In this document: positions 49,763 through 59,654 of the stretch, piece after piece
Numbering within the stretch: position 1 is the stretch's first letter
Layout: the number at the start of each line of letters is the position of its first letter
Origin: JAICSD01 sp963836665
GTDB lineage: Bacteria > Acidobacteriota > Vicinamibacteria > Vicinamibacterales > 2-12-FULL-66-21
Assembly (NCBI GenBank): GCA_963836665.1
Contig: CAWIKL010000001.1
Coordinates: forward strand, 558,001 to 622,000
Direction of reading: 5' to 3'
Length of the DNA stretch: 64,000 nucleotides
Notes under the pieces: generated by a model
Seen by the model: only the letters and a program-made list of their open reading frames with translations
Database searches by the model: none
What the model was told of the DNA's origin: nothing
Made by a program: the position numbers and the translations under genes

Positions 49763-52735
49763 ATGGGGATGTATGTGAAGACTCTGCGAATGACGCTCTC
49801 GGTGATGGCGCTGACCCTGTCCTCGGTCACACCCAGCTCTGCGCAGGCGAGCGTTCACGTCACTGGGAACACGACCTTCACCGTGACCTGGCAGGGCGAC
49901 AAGTCAGGCACCAATTTGCTCGCCCAGGCCACGTTTGCCGTCAGCGGCTGGACGGGGACGTCATTCACGATGACGGTAACTGGTGTCAAGAACACGATGC
50001 CGGTGAGCCCCAACATCAACGCACGCCTGACGGCGTTCGGATTCGGCCTGACGCCAGACGGCACGTTCAACATTCTGCCCGGCGGAAGCATCTACCAGTG
50101 GGCGTTCACAAATTTCCCGGCGTTTCAAACCGTCGACGTGTGTTTGGCGAGTGGTGGCGGCTGTGCCGGCGGAGGGAATGGAGGTCTGAATCAAGGCCAA
50201 TCATCACCCGAGACGTACTCTATTGTGATTAACGGCGCCTTCACGAATGGGGTCACGATCGCGCCGATTCCTGCGAAATTTCAAACGGGTCTCGGCTCTC
50301 TCGAAACCGATGGTGTCGTAATCGACCCGCCGCCGTCGGGTGCGAGTGACCTCACCATCGCGAAGACGCACACCCCAAGCGTCGCCATCCCCGGGCAGAC
50401 AGTCACCTACACCGTGACGGTCACAAACGTCGGGAGCGGACCGTCGAGCGGCACCGTGACCGTGACCGAGACCCCTCCGGCGGGACTGACGATTACGGCG
50501 CTCTCTGGCAACGGCTGGGCCTGCACAGTTTCAACAGGGATCTGCACGCAAAGCAACGCGCTCGCCGCTGGGGCGAGCTACCCCCCGATTACCGTTGTGA
50601 CGAGTGTGGGCGCCGGTGCCGCGGCCGGGACGGTGACGAACACCGCCGTCGTTTCAGGTGGCGGCGACTCGAACTCGACCAATAACACGGCGGAAGATCA
50701 GACGGTCATCGCCACGCCGGCTCCGGCGGTCGACCTAACCATCAGGAAGACGCACAGCCCCGCGACCGTCGTTGCAGGAGAGGCCTTCACGTATTTCATT
50801 ACCGTCTTGAACGTGGGCGGCACGCCGTCGAGCGGCGCGGTGACCGTGACCGAGACGCCGCCCCCGGGACTGACGGTGACGGCGCTCTCCGGCGCCGGCT
50901 GGGCCTGCACACTCGCGACACGGACCTGCACTCGAAACGACGCGCTCGCCCCGGCGGCGAGCTACCCAGAGATCTCGGTGACGACGAGTGTCGGCGCCGG
51001 TGTGGGGCCCGGTACGGTGATTAACACCGCGGTCGTCTCGGGCGGCGGCGACCCGAACAACGGCAACAACACGGCGACGGATCCGACAGACATCACCTCG
51101 CCAGTGGGGGGACCGGACCTCGCGCTTACAAAGACGCCGAGCGCGAGCGTCGCCGTGCCGGGGCAAACAGTCACGTTCACCATCAAGGTGATGAACGTCG
51201 GCGACGCGCCGACGAGCGGCACCGTTACGGTAACCGAGGCGCCGCCGGCGAGCCTGACCGTTACCGCGCTCTCGGGCACCGGCTGGACCTGCGTCGTCGC
51301 CACTCGGACGTGCCTTCGTGGTGATGCGCTCTCCCCGAACGGCAGTTATCCCGACATCACGGTGACGGCCGTTATCGCAGCCGGGACGTCGGGCACGATC
51401 GTGAACGGAGCGGCGGTATCAGGCGGCGGGGATACCAACCCCGGCAACAACACGGGGGTAAGTCCGATCGAAGTCGTTCCCGCAGCACCTGGAAGTGACC
51501 TCACGGTGGCAAAGGCGCGCACGGACAGCGGCATCCTCCTGCCGGGGCAACCAGTCACCTTTACCGTCAGGGTGACGAACGTCGGCGGCTCGCCGACCAG
51601 CGGTGCCGTCACCGTGACGGAGACGCCGCCGTCGGGCCTGACCGTCACTGCGCTCTCTGGCTCCGGCTGGACCTGCAACGTGTCGGCGCTGACATGCACA
51701 CGCGCGGATGCTCTCGCCCCGTCAGCGAGTTACCCCGACATCACGGTGACGGCGAATATCGCAGGCAGTGCGGCGGGCACGCTCGTCAACAGTGTGGCGG
51801 TATCAGGCGGCGGGGATTCAAACGCGGGCAACAACACGGCCACAAGTCCGATCACCATCACGCCGCCGCCGGCTGGACCTGACCTCACGCTCACCAAGAC
51901 GCAGAGCGCGGGCGTCATCGTGCCGGGGCAAACGCTCACGTTCACCATCAGGACCATGAACGTCGGCGGCTCGCCGACAAGCGGTACCGTCACCGTGACG
52001 GAAACGCCGCCGACGGGCCTGACCATCACCGCGCTCTCTGGCCCCGGCTGGACCTGCAGCGTCGCCACGCGGACGTGCACACGCGCGGATGCGCTCGGCC
52101 CGTCAGCGAGTTACCCCGACATCACGGTGACGGCAGTCGTCGCACCCGGGACGTTGGGCACGATCGTGAACGGAGCGGCGGTGTCAGGCGGCGGAGATAC
52201 AAACGGCGGCGACAACACGGCCACAGACCCGATCACGGTCACTCCCCCTGCAGCTGGAACCGACCTCACGATCGCGAAGACGCGCACCGGGATCGGCTCA
52301 CTCCTGCCGGGACAACCAGTCACCTTCACCCTCACAACGACGAACGTCGGGAGCTCGCCGACAAGCGGTACCGTCACCGTGACGGAAACGCCGCCGGCGG
52401 GCCTGACCGTCACCGGGCTCTCTGGCTCCGGCTGGACCTGCAGCGTCGCAGCGCGGAGCTGCACACGCGCGGATGCGCTCGCCCCATCGGCGAGTTACCC
52501 CGACATCACGGTGACGGCGACTGTCGCCGTCGGCGCGGTGGGCACGCTCGTCAATAGTGCGGCGGTATCAGGCGGTGGGGATTCAAACGCCGCCAACAAC
52601 AACGCCACAAGTTCGATCACGGTCGGCGCACCGCCAGTCCCGACGTTGCCGGTCGTGTTCATGATCGCCTTGATGACTGCGCTGCTCGGGATCGCGCTCC
52701 TGGCCTTGCGTGAACGTCGTTCACCGAGTCGCTGA
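49763..52735 (+). CDS. Secreted DUF11-repeat surface protein with VPTL-type C-terminal sorting tail
   Basis: The 990-residue protein has a signal peptide (to about SSAQA), a ~170-residue N-terminal domain, and six ~127-residue DUF11-type repeats. Each begins DLT(I/V/L)xKT, contains TNVG and TVTETPP, a WxC...C pair likely to form a disulfide, and ends with AVSGGGDxN. The end reads PPVPTLPVV, a hydrophobic helix, and RERRSPSR, the tripartite form (motif, membrane segment, basic end) of exosortase sorting signals, close to IPTL-CTERM. It is the natural substrate candidate for the enzyme at 47059. Confidence 0.88.
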   Translation: MGMYVKTLRMTLSVMALTLSSVTPSSAQASVHVTGNTTFTVTWQGDKSGTNLLAQATFAVSGWTGTSFTMTVTGVKNTMPVSPNINARLTAFGFGLTPDGTFNILPGGSIYQWAFTNFPAFQTVDVCLASGGGCAGGGNGGLNQGQSSPETYSIVINGAFTNGVTIAPIPAKFQTGLGSLETDGVVIDPPPSGASDLTIAKTHTPSVAIPGQTVTYTVTVTNVGSGPSSGTVTVTETPPAGLTITALSGNGWACTVSTGICTQSNALAAGASYPPITVVTSVGAGAAAGTVTNTAVVSGGGDSNSTNNTAEDQTVIATPAPAVDLTIRKTHSPATVVAGEAFTYFITVLNVGGTPSSGAVTVTETPPPGLTVTALSGAGWACTLATRTCTRNDALAPAASYPEISVTTSVGAGVGPGTVINTAVVSGGGDPNNGNNTATDPTDITSPVGGPDLALTKTPSASVAVPGQTVTFTIKVMNVGDAPTSGTVTVTEAPPASLTVTALSGTGWTCVVATRTCLRGDALSPNGSYPDITVTAVIAAGTSGTIVNGAAVSGGGDTNPGNNTGVSPIEVVPAAPGSDLTVAKARTDSGILLPGQPVTFTVRVTNVGGSPTSGAVTVTETPPSGLTVTALSGSGWTCNVSALTCTRADALAPSASYPDITVTANIAGSAAGTLVNSVAVSGGGDSNAGNNTATSPITITPPPAGPDLTLTKTQSAGVIVPGQTLTFTIRTMNVGGSPTSGTVTVTETPPTGLTITALSGPGWTCSVATRTCTRADALGPSASYPDITVTAVVAPGTLGTIVNGAAVSGGGDTNGGDNTATDPITVTPPAAGTDLTIAKTRTGIGSLLPGQPVTFTLTTTNVGSSPTSGTVTVTETPPAGLTVTGLSGSGWTCSVAARSCTRADALAPSASYPDITVTATVAVGAVGTLVNSAAVSGGGDSNAANNNATSSITVGAPPVPTLPVVFMIALMTALLGIALLALRERRSPSR
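50348..52635 (+). repeat. Six tandem ~384-bp coding repeats
   Basis: Repeat units start at 50348, 50732, 51116, 51497, 51881 and 52262, giving spacing of 384, 384, 381, 384 and 381 bp. The later units are highly similar at the DNA level, for example around GTCACCGTGACGGAAACGCC. They are protein-coding DUF11 repeats, not a CRISPR array. Confidence 0.92.
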
Positions 52736-52757
52736 TGTAAAAACGGGAGGGACCCGA

Positions 52758-54536
52758 TTATTGTGTGACTCTAATCGCGACGAGCGTCTTTTTCTGTTCG
52801 GCGCCCTGCGTGACGGTGAGCTCGACGACGTAGTCGGCGGCGGCGAGCGGCGCCAGTGTCACGTCGGCGGTGAGCCAGCGCTGCCCGGTGGCGGCGTCGG
52901 TGCGCTCGCCGGTCACGACCGGCACCACGGTCTTGTTCCCGTTGCGATCGAGCACGGCACCGCTCCACACGGGCGCCGCGCCGTCCGCCTCGAGCTCGAG
53001 CCGGATGCGATCGCTGCGCGGAAACACGCGGCCGGGAGACGGCAAGGCTTGGTTCCCGGTCGAGGGGCCACGATGAAAGATGACCGGCTCCCCCGGTCCG
53101 CGCACCGTGCGTACCACGGCACGGGCGTCGGTCTCGATCGTGCCGAGGGCGCGGTTGAGCGCGACCTTCGCTTCCGGCACCGTGACGTCGGCCGCGGCGC
53201 GTGCCTTGGCAACTTCCGCGGCTGTGGCGGAGTTATAGCCGTGGCGCGCACGGATCTCGATCCCCGGCCGCTTCGCGCGCACTTTGATCGTGCGGTACTG
53301 CCCATCCAGCTTGTTGTTGGTCGAACGGTAGCCGAGCAGGTAGTAGGACGTGAGGTCGTCGGCGATCCTCCCGAGCTGCTTGCGCAGATCGTTGCTGTTC
53401 AGCATCGCCAGGCCATCGGTCGCCGACGCGAGCGTACGCAGTACTTCCTGCCGCTGCACCAGCATGGCGCGATCGACCATCAGTGGCGCCGGGTCGCTCA
53501 TCGGCGTGTCGAAGGCGACGAGGCCGCGGGGATCGATCGTATAGAAGCTCACGTTGCTGCGATTGGCTTCGCCGTAGATCAGTTTGAAATACTGATCGTC
53601 GTCGGACTGCGCGAGGTCCATCCGATCTCTATCGCAGACGGTGCGATCGGTCGGGTAGGCCTCCTTGCCGGGATTCTTGGTCAGCGTGCCGCCGGGGCCG
53701 ACGCCGACCGGCGGCGGCGAACCCGGCAGCGGCTCCGCGTTCTGGCCAGTCGGTGTTTTCCGCGGCGTCTCGAGTGACGGATCGGGCCGGTACAACAGCC
53801 AGCCATCAGTGACCGTCACAACGGCCGTCCGCCCCTCGCGAACCGACCCCATGTAGCGCACGAGATCGTGCAGCGTGTCGAGCGTGACACGCTCGCGGCG
53901 CCGCTGGATCATCTCCTTGGCCACCGCCGATACCGGGCCCTGCTCTAAGGGCAGCAGCGGGAAGCAGTCGTCGTACATCCGCTCCGTTTGATCGAGTGCC
54001 AGCGTGTCGCGGCGGCCCCAGAACCACGTCTCGCGCAGGCCAGCTTCAATCACCCCCGTCTTGCGCCCGAACGTCAGTTGATCGGGACTCATGTCCGGCG
54101 TCATCAGCGCGACGAGATCGTCGTCGCCCAGGACGCGCTGCATGAAGTCGATCAGCGGTTCCTTGATATCGTGCGAGCCTTCGTAGGGCACGTTGTGCGT
54201 GTCGAGGAAGATGACGAACACGCGGCGGCGCGGGTCGGCGACGAGCTGGAGCGCCTGCGACGGCGACGAGGGCTCGACCAGCGTCGCCTGCGGACCCGCG
54301 GGATTGACGACGATGTGCTCGAAGGAATCGATCTTCTGAGGAACGTTGTCTTCGGCGACGTCGAAATCGTCCTGAGCGAGGTCCTGGACCGGCACCCCAC
54401 CCTTGGTCGCGTAGACATCAACGCGGACGAAATTCGTCTCGCTACGGAACCGCGGCGGCTGCGGCGGCGGTTGCTGCGCTTGACCGAGCAGCACGAGCAG
54501 GAGGACAGCGATGGACCGTGATGATGACTGGATCAC
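52758..54536 (-). CDS. Exported VWFA-related protein (acidobacterial type)
   Basis: The 592-residue protein starts with a signal peptide (SIAVLLLVLLGQAQ) and a proline-rich stretch. Then comes VRVDVYATKGGVPVQDLAQDDFDVAEDN, the standard opening of acidobacterial VWFA-domain proteins. The A domain follows (FVIFLDTHNVP with the DxT metal pattern). The C-terminal ~150 residues form a beta domain. It converges with the DUF11 gene, the stops being 22 bp apart. Function in Acidobacteria is unknown; an adhesive or sensing role is usual for the fold. Confidence 0.88.
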   Translation of the reverse strand: MIQSSSRSIAVLLLVLLGQAQQPPPQPPRFRSETNFVRVDVYATKGGVPVQDLAQDDFDVAEDNVPQKIDSFEHIVVNPAGPQATLVEPSSPSQALQLVADPRRRVFVIFLDTHNVPYEGSHDIKEPLIDFMQRVLGDDDLVALMTPDMSPDQLTFGRKTGVIEAGLRETWFWGRRDTLALDQTERMYDDCFPLLPLEQGPVSAVAKEMIQRRRERVTLDTLHDLVRYMGSVREGRTAVVTVTDGWLLYRPDPSLETPRKTPTGQNAEPLPGSPPPVGVGPGGTLTKNPGKEAYPTDRTVCDRDRMDLAQSDDDQYFKLIYGEANRSNVSFYTIDPRGLVAFDTPMSDPAPLMVDRAMLVQRQEVLRTLASATDGLAMLNSNDLRKQLGRIADDLTSYYLLGYRSTNNKLDGQYRTIKVRAKRPGIEIRARHGYNSATAAEVAKARAAADVTVPEAKVALNRALGTIETDARAVVRTVRGPGEPVIFHRGPSTGNQALPSPGRVFPRSDRIRLELEADGAAPVWSGAVLDRNGNKTVVPVVTGERTDAATGQRWLTADVTLAPLAAADYVVELTVTQGAEQKKTLVAIRVTQ

Positions 54537-54617
54537 ACGAGGCTCCTGGCGACCAAGGGGCTGGCTGCCCGCAAGTGTAGCCGATCGCCTTGAGTAATGA
54601 CTTCACGCGATGGAGGG

Positions 54618-54872
54618 TTATCCTTCCGCCCGGGCCGTCGTATCTGGCACGTCCTGCCAGCCTTGCGCGCGCAGGCGTTCCCGGTAGGCACGCGCCCACT
54701 TCATCGCCATCCACTCTTCCTGAAAGATCTCCGAGACGACGACGTCGGGCCCGTGCACGACGTGCACTTCGACCGGCATGGCCCGCGGCATGACCACGCA
54801 TCGCACATCGGTCGAGCGGCGTTTGAGACACCACAGGACGCGCGCGCCCGGTTGCAGGGCGTAGTTCGCCAC
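54618..54872 (-). CDS. Small conserved hypothetical protein
   Basis: An 84-residue soluble protein (MANYALQPGARVLWCLKRR..., VVHGPDVVVSEIFQEEWMAMKWARAYRERLRAQGW). It has an N-terminal beta part and a C-terminal amphipathic helix. Composition and start look genuine. No motif gives a function. It lies alone between divergent neighbours. Confidence 0.6.
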   Translation of the reverse strand: MANYALQPGARVLWCLKRRSTDVRCVVMPRAMPVEVHVVHGPDVVVSEIFQEEWMAMKWARAYRERLRAQGWQDVPDTTARAEG

Positions 54873-54948
54873 TCAGGCCTTTCGTCAGAAAAAGAGGGAG
54901 ACAGGCGAAGTGTACGCGGTCATGATGGTCATCCGCAAGCTCGGCCGA

Positions 54949-56208
54949 ATGCCTTCCGTCCCCCCCATTGTCGATATCGTCGTGGTCGGCGCCGGTGCCG
55001 CCGGCCTCGCCACCGCGATCTTCGCGCGGCGCGCGCAACCAGGGGGCACGCTCGCCGTGCTCGACAGTTCGCGCAGGCCTGGCGCCAAGATCCTCGTAAG
55101 CGGAGGCGGCCGTTGTAACGTGACCAATGCGGTCGTCCGCGAGAACGACTTCTGGGGCGGCAAGCCGACGATCGTCCGCCGCATCTTGAGAGCCTTGCCG
55201 GTTGCCGACACCGTGGCTTTCTTCGCCGATCTCGGCGTGCCGCTGCACGAAGAGGCCGGCGGCAAGCTCTTCCCCGACACAAACCAAGCCAGGAGTGTGC
55301 TCGAAGCGCTGCTGCGCGCTGTCGACAGCAGCGGCGCCGCTCTCGTCCCCGGCGCATGCGTGGAGGCGATCGCACGCGATGGCGGCGGGTTCACGCTCAC
55401 GACGGGGCTGGGAACCATTCGCGCCGACGCCGTCGTGCTCGCAACGGGCGGACGATCACTGCCGAAGACCGGGAGTGATGGCGGCGGGTATCGTCTCGCT
55501 GCGTCACTCGGTCATACGCTGGTGCCACAGACACCCGCGCTGGCGCCACTCGTCCTCGACGGCTCGACACCGCACAGCCTCGGCGGGCGGCTATCCGGCG
55601 TTTCGCTGGACACGGAACTGTGTGTCTGGGTCGACGAGGCGCTCGCCGTCCGGCTCCGTGGTGCGCTGCTCTGGACGCATTTCGGGCTGAGCGGTCCTGT
55701 CGCCTTGAACGCGTCGCGCCATTGGGCGCGCGCCGCGCTTGGAGGGGGCCGCGTGCGACTGACCGCGAACTTCCATCCCGGACAGACGTTCGACGACGTG
55801 GATCGCCTCTGGGTCGGCACCGCCGGCGCGCGCCCTCATGCGACACTGCGCCGTACGCTCGCCGCGCACCTGCCCGACGCGATGGCGATCGCGATCCTCG
55901 ACACGCTGGCGCTCCAGGCGGATCGCACGCTCGCCAGCCTCACACGCGACGAGCGCCGACGCCTCGTGCACGCCGTCACAGAGTGGCCGCTGCCTGTGCT
56001 CGATACGCGCGGCTACAACTATGCCGAGGTCACCGCAGGCGGTGTGCCGCTGACCGAGATCGAGCCGGCGACGATGGAATCGCGTATCTGTCCGGGCCTC
56101 TATTTCGCCGGCGAGATCCTCGACGTCGACGGCCGCATCGGCGGCTTCAACTTCCAGTGGGCGTGGTGCACTGCGGCGCTCGCCGGGCGTGGCGCTACTC
56201 GAGCCTGA
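54949..56208 (+). CDS. BaiN/HI0933-family flavoprotein (NAD(P)/FAD-dependent oxidoreductase)
   Basis: The protein has the N-terminal FAD-binding VVVGAGAAGLATAIFA motif, RPGAKILVSGGGRCNVTN (the family's hallmark after it), VLATGGRSLPKTGSDGGGY, and at the end the second FAD contact LYFAGEILDVDGRIGGFNFQWAW. Members are putative reductases of unsaturated bonds in varied substrates. Length is ~419 residues from the ATG at 54949; starts at 54910 and 54922 are also in frame. Its 3' end overlaps the convergent permease by 14 bp. Confidence 0.9.
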   Translation: MPSVPPIVDIVVVGAGAAGLATAIFARRAQPGGTLAVLDSSRRPGAKILVSGGGRCNVTNAVVRENDFWGGKPTIVRRILRALPVADTVAFFADLGVPLHEEAGGKLFPDTNQARSVLEALLRAVDSSGAALVPGACVEAIARDGGGFTLTTGLGTIRADAVVLATGGRSLPKTGSDGGGYRLAASLGHTLVPQTPALAPLVLDGSTPHSLGGRLSGVSLDTELCVWVDEALAVRLRGALLWTHFGLSGPVALNASRHWARAALGGGRVRLTANFHPGQTFDDVDRLWVGTAGARPHATLRRTLAAHLPDAMAIAILDTLALQADRTLASLTRDERRRLVHAVTEWPLPVLDTRGYNYAEVTAGGVPLTEIEPATMESRICPGLYFAGEILDVDGRIGGFNFQWAWCTAALAGRGATRA

Positions 56209-58579
56209 GCGCGGTCATGGGATCGACCCGTGACGCGCGCAGCGCCGGCAGGACGCACGATACCAGCGCCACAGCGAGCAGCAACGCCGACACGCTGAGG
56301 TAGGTCGAGGCGTCCCACACGGAGACGCCGAACACGAGCGCGGACAGCGCCCGCCCGAGCAGGCCGGCGACGACAACGCCCGCAGAGATCCCGGCGGCGC
56401 CGGTCGTCATCCCCTCGCGCACGACGAGGCCGAGCACCGACGCGCGGTCGGCGCCGAGCGCCATGCGCAAGCCCAGTTCCTTCGTCCGCTGGGCGACCGC
56501 ATAGGCCAGCACACCATAGGTCCCGACCGCCGCGACGAGCAGCGCGACGCCGGCGAACACGGCGAGCAGCGCGGCGTTGAGGCGCGGCTGGGCGGCGCTA
56601 TCGCTGATCCATTCCGTCATTGGGCGCACGTTCGCCAGCGGCAGGTCCGCGTCTTTCCGCCGGACGATCTCGCGCACCGCCGACAGCGTTGACGCCGTGT
56701 CGGTGGACGTGCGAATGACGATGTCCATGAGCGGCCAGGTGCGCACGCCGTTCGAGTAGTAAAGCGTCGGCGCCTCGCTGTTGAGGGTCGCGCTGCGGAC
56801 ATCGCCGACAACGCCGACCACGGTGAACTCCTTCTTGTCGGCCGACCGGCGAACGATCCGTCCGACGGCGTCGTCGTCGCCCCACATCATCCGCGCCGTG
56901 GCACGACTGACGATCATCACGTCGGGGGCGTTGCCGGTATCGTCGTCACTGAAGACACGGCCGCGCAGGACGGGAATACCCATCGTGGCGAAGTATCCGG
57001 GGCTCACCGTACGCCAGTCGACCGGCACGCCGGCGCCCGGCTCGAGCACGCGCGAGCCGATGGGGATGAATGGCGACCGGGTGTAGTTGCCGGCGCCGAA
57101 AGGCATCCCGCTCGTCAGAGCGGCGTGGGTCACACCCGGCAGGGCGTTGATCGCCACGTCGAGATCGTGCAGAAAGGCGATCCGTTGTGCGTTGGGATAG
57201 CGTGTCGGTGGCAGCGAGATCTGCATCGTGATCACGCCGTCGGGATTGAAGCCGACTGGCACCCGCTGCAGCGCGATCAGCGAGCGACCGAGCAGAGCCG
57301 CGCCGATCAGCAGCACGGTGGCCAGCGCCAGCTCGATCGCGGCGAGCCCGCGACGGACGACGGGGCGGGCGCCCGTCGACGAGCGTCCGGCATCCTTGAG
57401 TGCGGCGTTTACGTCGGTCCGCGCCGCCTGCCATGCTGGGGCGAGGCCGAACACGATCCCGGTGAGTACCGTCAAACCGCACGCGAAGGCGAGAACCATG
57501 CGGTCGACGCCGACGTCGGCCACCGGTAATACGTTGGGCGGCAAGGCCGCCGCCAGCCAGTCCACGGCCCAGGTCGCGGCGACCACGCCGACGAGACCGC
57601 CGAGGCCGGACATCACGATGCTCTCGACGAGCAACTGGCGCAGGAGACGGGCGCGGCCCGCGCCGAGCGCGGCGCGCACGGCCATCTCCTTCTGGCGATC
57701 GAGCGCACGCGTCAGCAGCAGGTTGGCAACGTTGGCGCTGACGATGAGAAGCACGAAGACGACGGCACCGAGCAGCACCAACAGCGCGCGGCGCAATTCG
57801 GCGCTGACGAACGTATCGGTGAACGTGACGAGGTGGACGCCCCATCCGCGGATCTCGGGATAGTCCCGCTCCATCTGCCGCGCGATGGCGTCCATCTCCG
57901 CCTGCGCCGCCGCGACGGTCACGCCGGGGCTGAGCCGGCCAGCGACGAACAGCACATGATTGAGGCGAATTTCCTTTGGCGGATCGATGACCAGTGGCAC
58001 CCAGACGTCGCCGTTGGTGAGGATGGTCAGCGCGCGCGGCGCGATGCCGACCAGTGTGTAGCTGACGCCATTGAGCGTGACCGCCTGACCGACCACGCTG
58101 CGATCGGCGCCGAAGCGGCGCCGCCACAGCGACTCGCCGACGAGCGCGACCGGCGCGGCGCCGTCGCGCTCGTCGGCGGTCGAGAAGACACGCCCGGCGA
58201 TGGGCTGCAGACCGAGCAGCGGCATCAATGACGCCGTGATGGCGTTGCCGGTGTAATTCTCCGGGTCGCCGCGGCCGCTGAGCGTGAAGGTGCCGAACTG
58301 AATCGCGCCAAGCTGCGTGAAGCTGCGCGAGCGCTCCTTCCACGAAAGGTAATTCAGCGCGGAGACTCCGAAGGTCGGCTGGTGCAGCGCGTCGTTCTTC
58401 TCCGAGACCTGCATCAGCTGTCCCGGATCGGCGAACGGCAACGGGCGCAGGAGCACGGCGTTGACGACGCTGAAGATGGCGGTGGTGGCGCCAATGCCAG
58501 CGGCGATGACCAACACCACTGTCATCGTGAACAGAGGCGACTTGCGCAGGAGGCGCAGCGCGTGGCGGAAGTCCATCAT
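56195..58579 (-). CDS. ADOP-type ABC-transporter permease (MacB/FtsX family)
   Basis: About 795 residues in the same duplicated layout as 41923-44295: FRHALRLLRKSPLFTMTVVLVIAAGIGATTAIFSVVNAVLLRPLPF, a periplasmic MacB domain, FtsX helices with the RQKEMAVRAALGAGRARLLRQLL segment, a second periplasmic domain, a second FtsX (AQRTKELGLRMALGADRASVL) and the end RASRVDPMTALRLE. It is intact. Starts at 58576, 58588 and 58621 are alternatives. Confidence 0.9.
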   Translation of the reverse strand: MMDFRHALRLLRKSPLFTMTVVLVIAAGIGATTAIFSVVNAVLLRPLPFADPGQLMQVSEKNDALHQPTFGVSALNYLSWKERSRSFTQLGAIQFGTFTLSGRGDPENYTGNAITASLMPLLGLQPIAGRVFSTADERDGAAPVALVGESLWRRRFGADRSVVGQAVTLNGVSYTLVGIAPRALTILTNGDVWVPLVIDPPKEIRLNHVLFVAGRLSPGVTVAAAQAEMDAIARQMERDYPEIRGWGVHLVTFTDTFVSAELRRALLVLLGAVVFVLLIVSANVANLLLTRALDRQKEMAVRAALGAGRARLLRQLLVESIVMSGLGGLVGVVAATWAVDWLAAALPPNVLPVADVGVDRMVLAFACGLTVLTGIVFGLAPAWQAARTDVNAALKDAGRSSTGARPVVRRGLAAIELALATVLLIGAALLGRSLIALQRVPVGFNPDGVITMQISLPPTRYPNAQRIAFLHDLDVAINALPGVTHAALTSGMPFGAGNYTRSPFIPIGSRVLEPGAGVPVDWRTVSPGYFATMGIPVLRGRVFSDDDTGNAPDVMIVSRATARMMWGDDDAVGRIVRRSADKKEFTVVGVVGDVRSATLNSEAPTLYYSNGVRTWPLMDIVIRTSTDTASTLSAVREIVRRKDADLPLANVRPMTEWISDSAAQPRLNAALLAVFAGVALLVAAVGTYGVLAYAVAQRTKELGLRMALGADRASVLGLVVREGMTTGAAGISAGVVVAGLLGRALSALVFGVSVWDASTYLSVSALLLAVALVSCVLPALRASRVDPMTALRLE

Positions 58580-58723
58580 GATCGCCATCGCCGCATAGTG
58601 TGCCCCAAAGCGGACAGCCATTGCACTCGCGCGGGGACGAGCGGGGGGTTTGCCGGGTTTTTGGCAGCGAAAGGCCCTGGCACTTCATCTGCAGAGGTAT
58701 GGCAGCATCAGGAGCCTTTCCCT

Positions 58724-59638
58724 ATGCGTGTGCGTGTTCTGAAGCTTCTCTTGCTCGCCGCGATCCTCAGTACCGTCCCGGTGTCCGCGCGGGCCCAGGG
58801 GACTGGAGACTTCGGCAGCCTGTCGATCACGGTCCGCCCGGCGGGCGCGGAGATCTATGTCGACGGTGAGCGTTGGGTGTCGCCCGATACGAACGCGCCG
58901 CTCATCATGCAGCTGGCCCCGGGCCAGCATACGGTCCAGGTCCGCGCGATGGGTTACCGTTCGTACAACAGCAGCATCACCATCCATCCCGGACAGACCC
59001 TGCCGCTGAACGTGATCCTACCCAACGGTCCGGCCGCGCCTGAACCGCCTGGCGAGCCAATGACGCCGCCGCCGCCGCAGGGGCCCCCGGGTCCCGGACG
59101 TATCACGCAGGTCTCGCGCACGTCGACCGGTGACGGTTTCGTGTTCGCGCCTGATTTCAAGATCACGGAGATGAACCATCGCACCACCGGGTTTGCCGGC
59201 TTCTACGGCGGCGCTGTCTTTGCCGGGCAGTTTCTCATCGGCGGCGGCGCCTACTTTCAGCTCGACGACCACAATTCAGAGCAAATGATGTACGGCGGTC
59301 TGGTGAGCGAGTGGCGCTTGTTTCACGATCATCCGGTCGGCCTGACGCTGCACGGTCTTGCCGGCTGGGGTACCGCCAACGTTGCCTACTACGCCTATCC
59401 GGGCGGGTGCGGGAACAACTGCCCCACCGTCGATCCTCATCACGGCTACTACGACCCGTACTACTACGGTTACGGCGTGTATGAAGGGTTCTTCGTGGGC
59501 GTGCCGGAAGCGCAGGTCGTCGCGCGCTTCGGCCACGACATCCGTCTCGTGGGCGGCATCGGCTACCGGTGGACCTCTTCAGACTTCCACGATCTGAACG
59601 GCATCAGCGGCACGATCGCGGTGCAGATTGGAAAGTGA
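58724..59638 (+). CDS. Exported PEGA-domain protein with outer-membrane-like C-terminus
   Basis: The 304-residue protein has a signal peptide (VLKLLLLAAILSTVPVSARAQG) and a PEGA domain (about 30-100: VRPAGAEIYVDGERW..., APGQHTVQVRAMGY). A Pro/Gly linker and a ~180-residue beta-rich region follow, with alternating aromatics and Gly (FYGGAVFAGQFLIGGGAYFQL..., YYDPYYYGYG). This suggests a surface or outer-membrane domain. The ATG at 58724 follows AGGAGCC. Function unknown. Confidence 0.82.
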   Translation: MRVRVLKLLLLAAILSTVPVSARAQGTGDFGSLSITVRPAGAEIYVDGERWVSPDTNAPLIMQLAPGQHTVQVRAMGYRSYNSSITIHPGQTLPLNVILPNGPAAPEPPGEPMTPPPPQGPPGPGRITQVSRTSTGDGFVFAPDFKITEMNHRTTGFAGFYGGAVFAGQFLIGGGAYFQLDDHNSEQMMYGGLVSEWRLFHDHPVGLTLHGLAGWGTANVAYYAYPGGCGNNCPTVDPHHGYYDPYYYGYGVYEGFFVGVPEAQVVARFGHDIRLVGGIGYRWTSSDFHDLNGISGTIAVQIGK

Positions 59639-59654
59639 GCCGGCGGCATGGCGC

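Noticed and set aside
50348..52635. Regular repeats as a possible CRISPR array
   Set aside because: The period is ~384 bp, the repeats stay in frame and encode DUF11 domains. No short repeat-spacer pattern or cas gene is present anywhere in the window.
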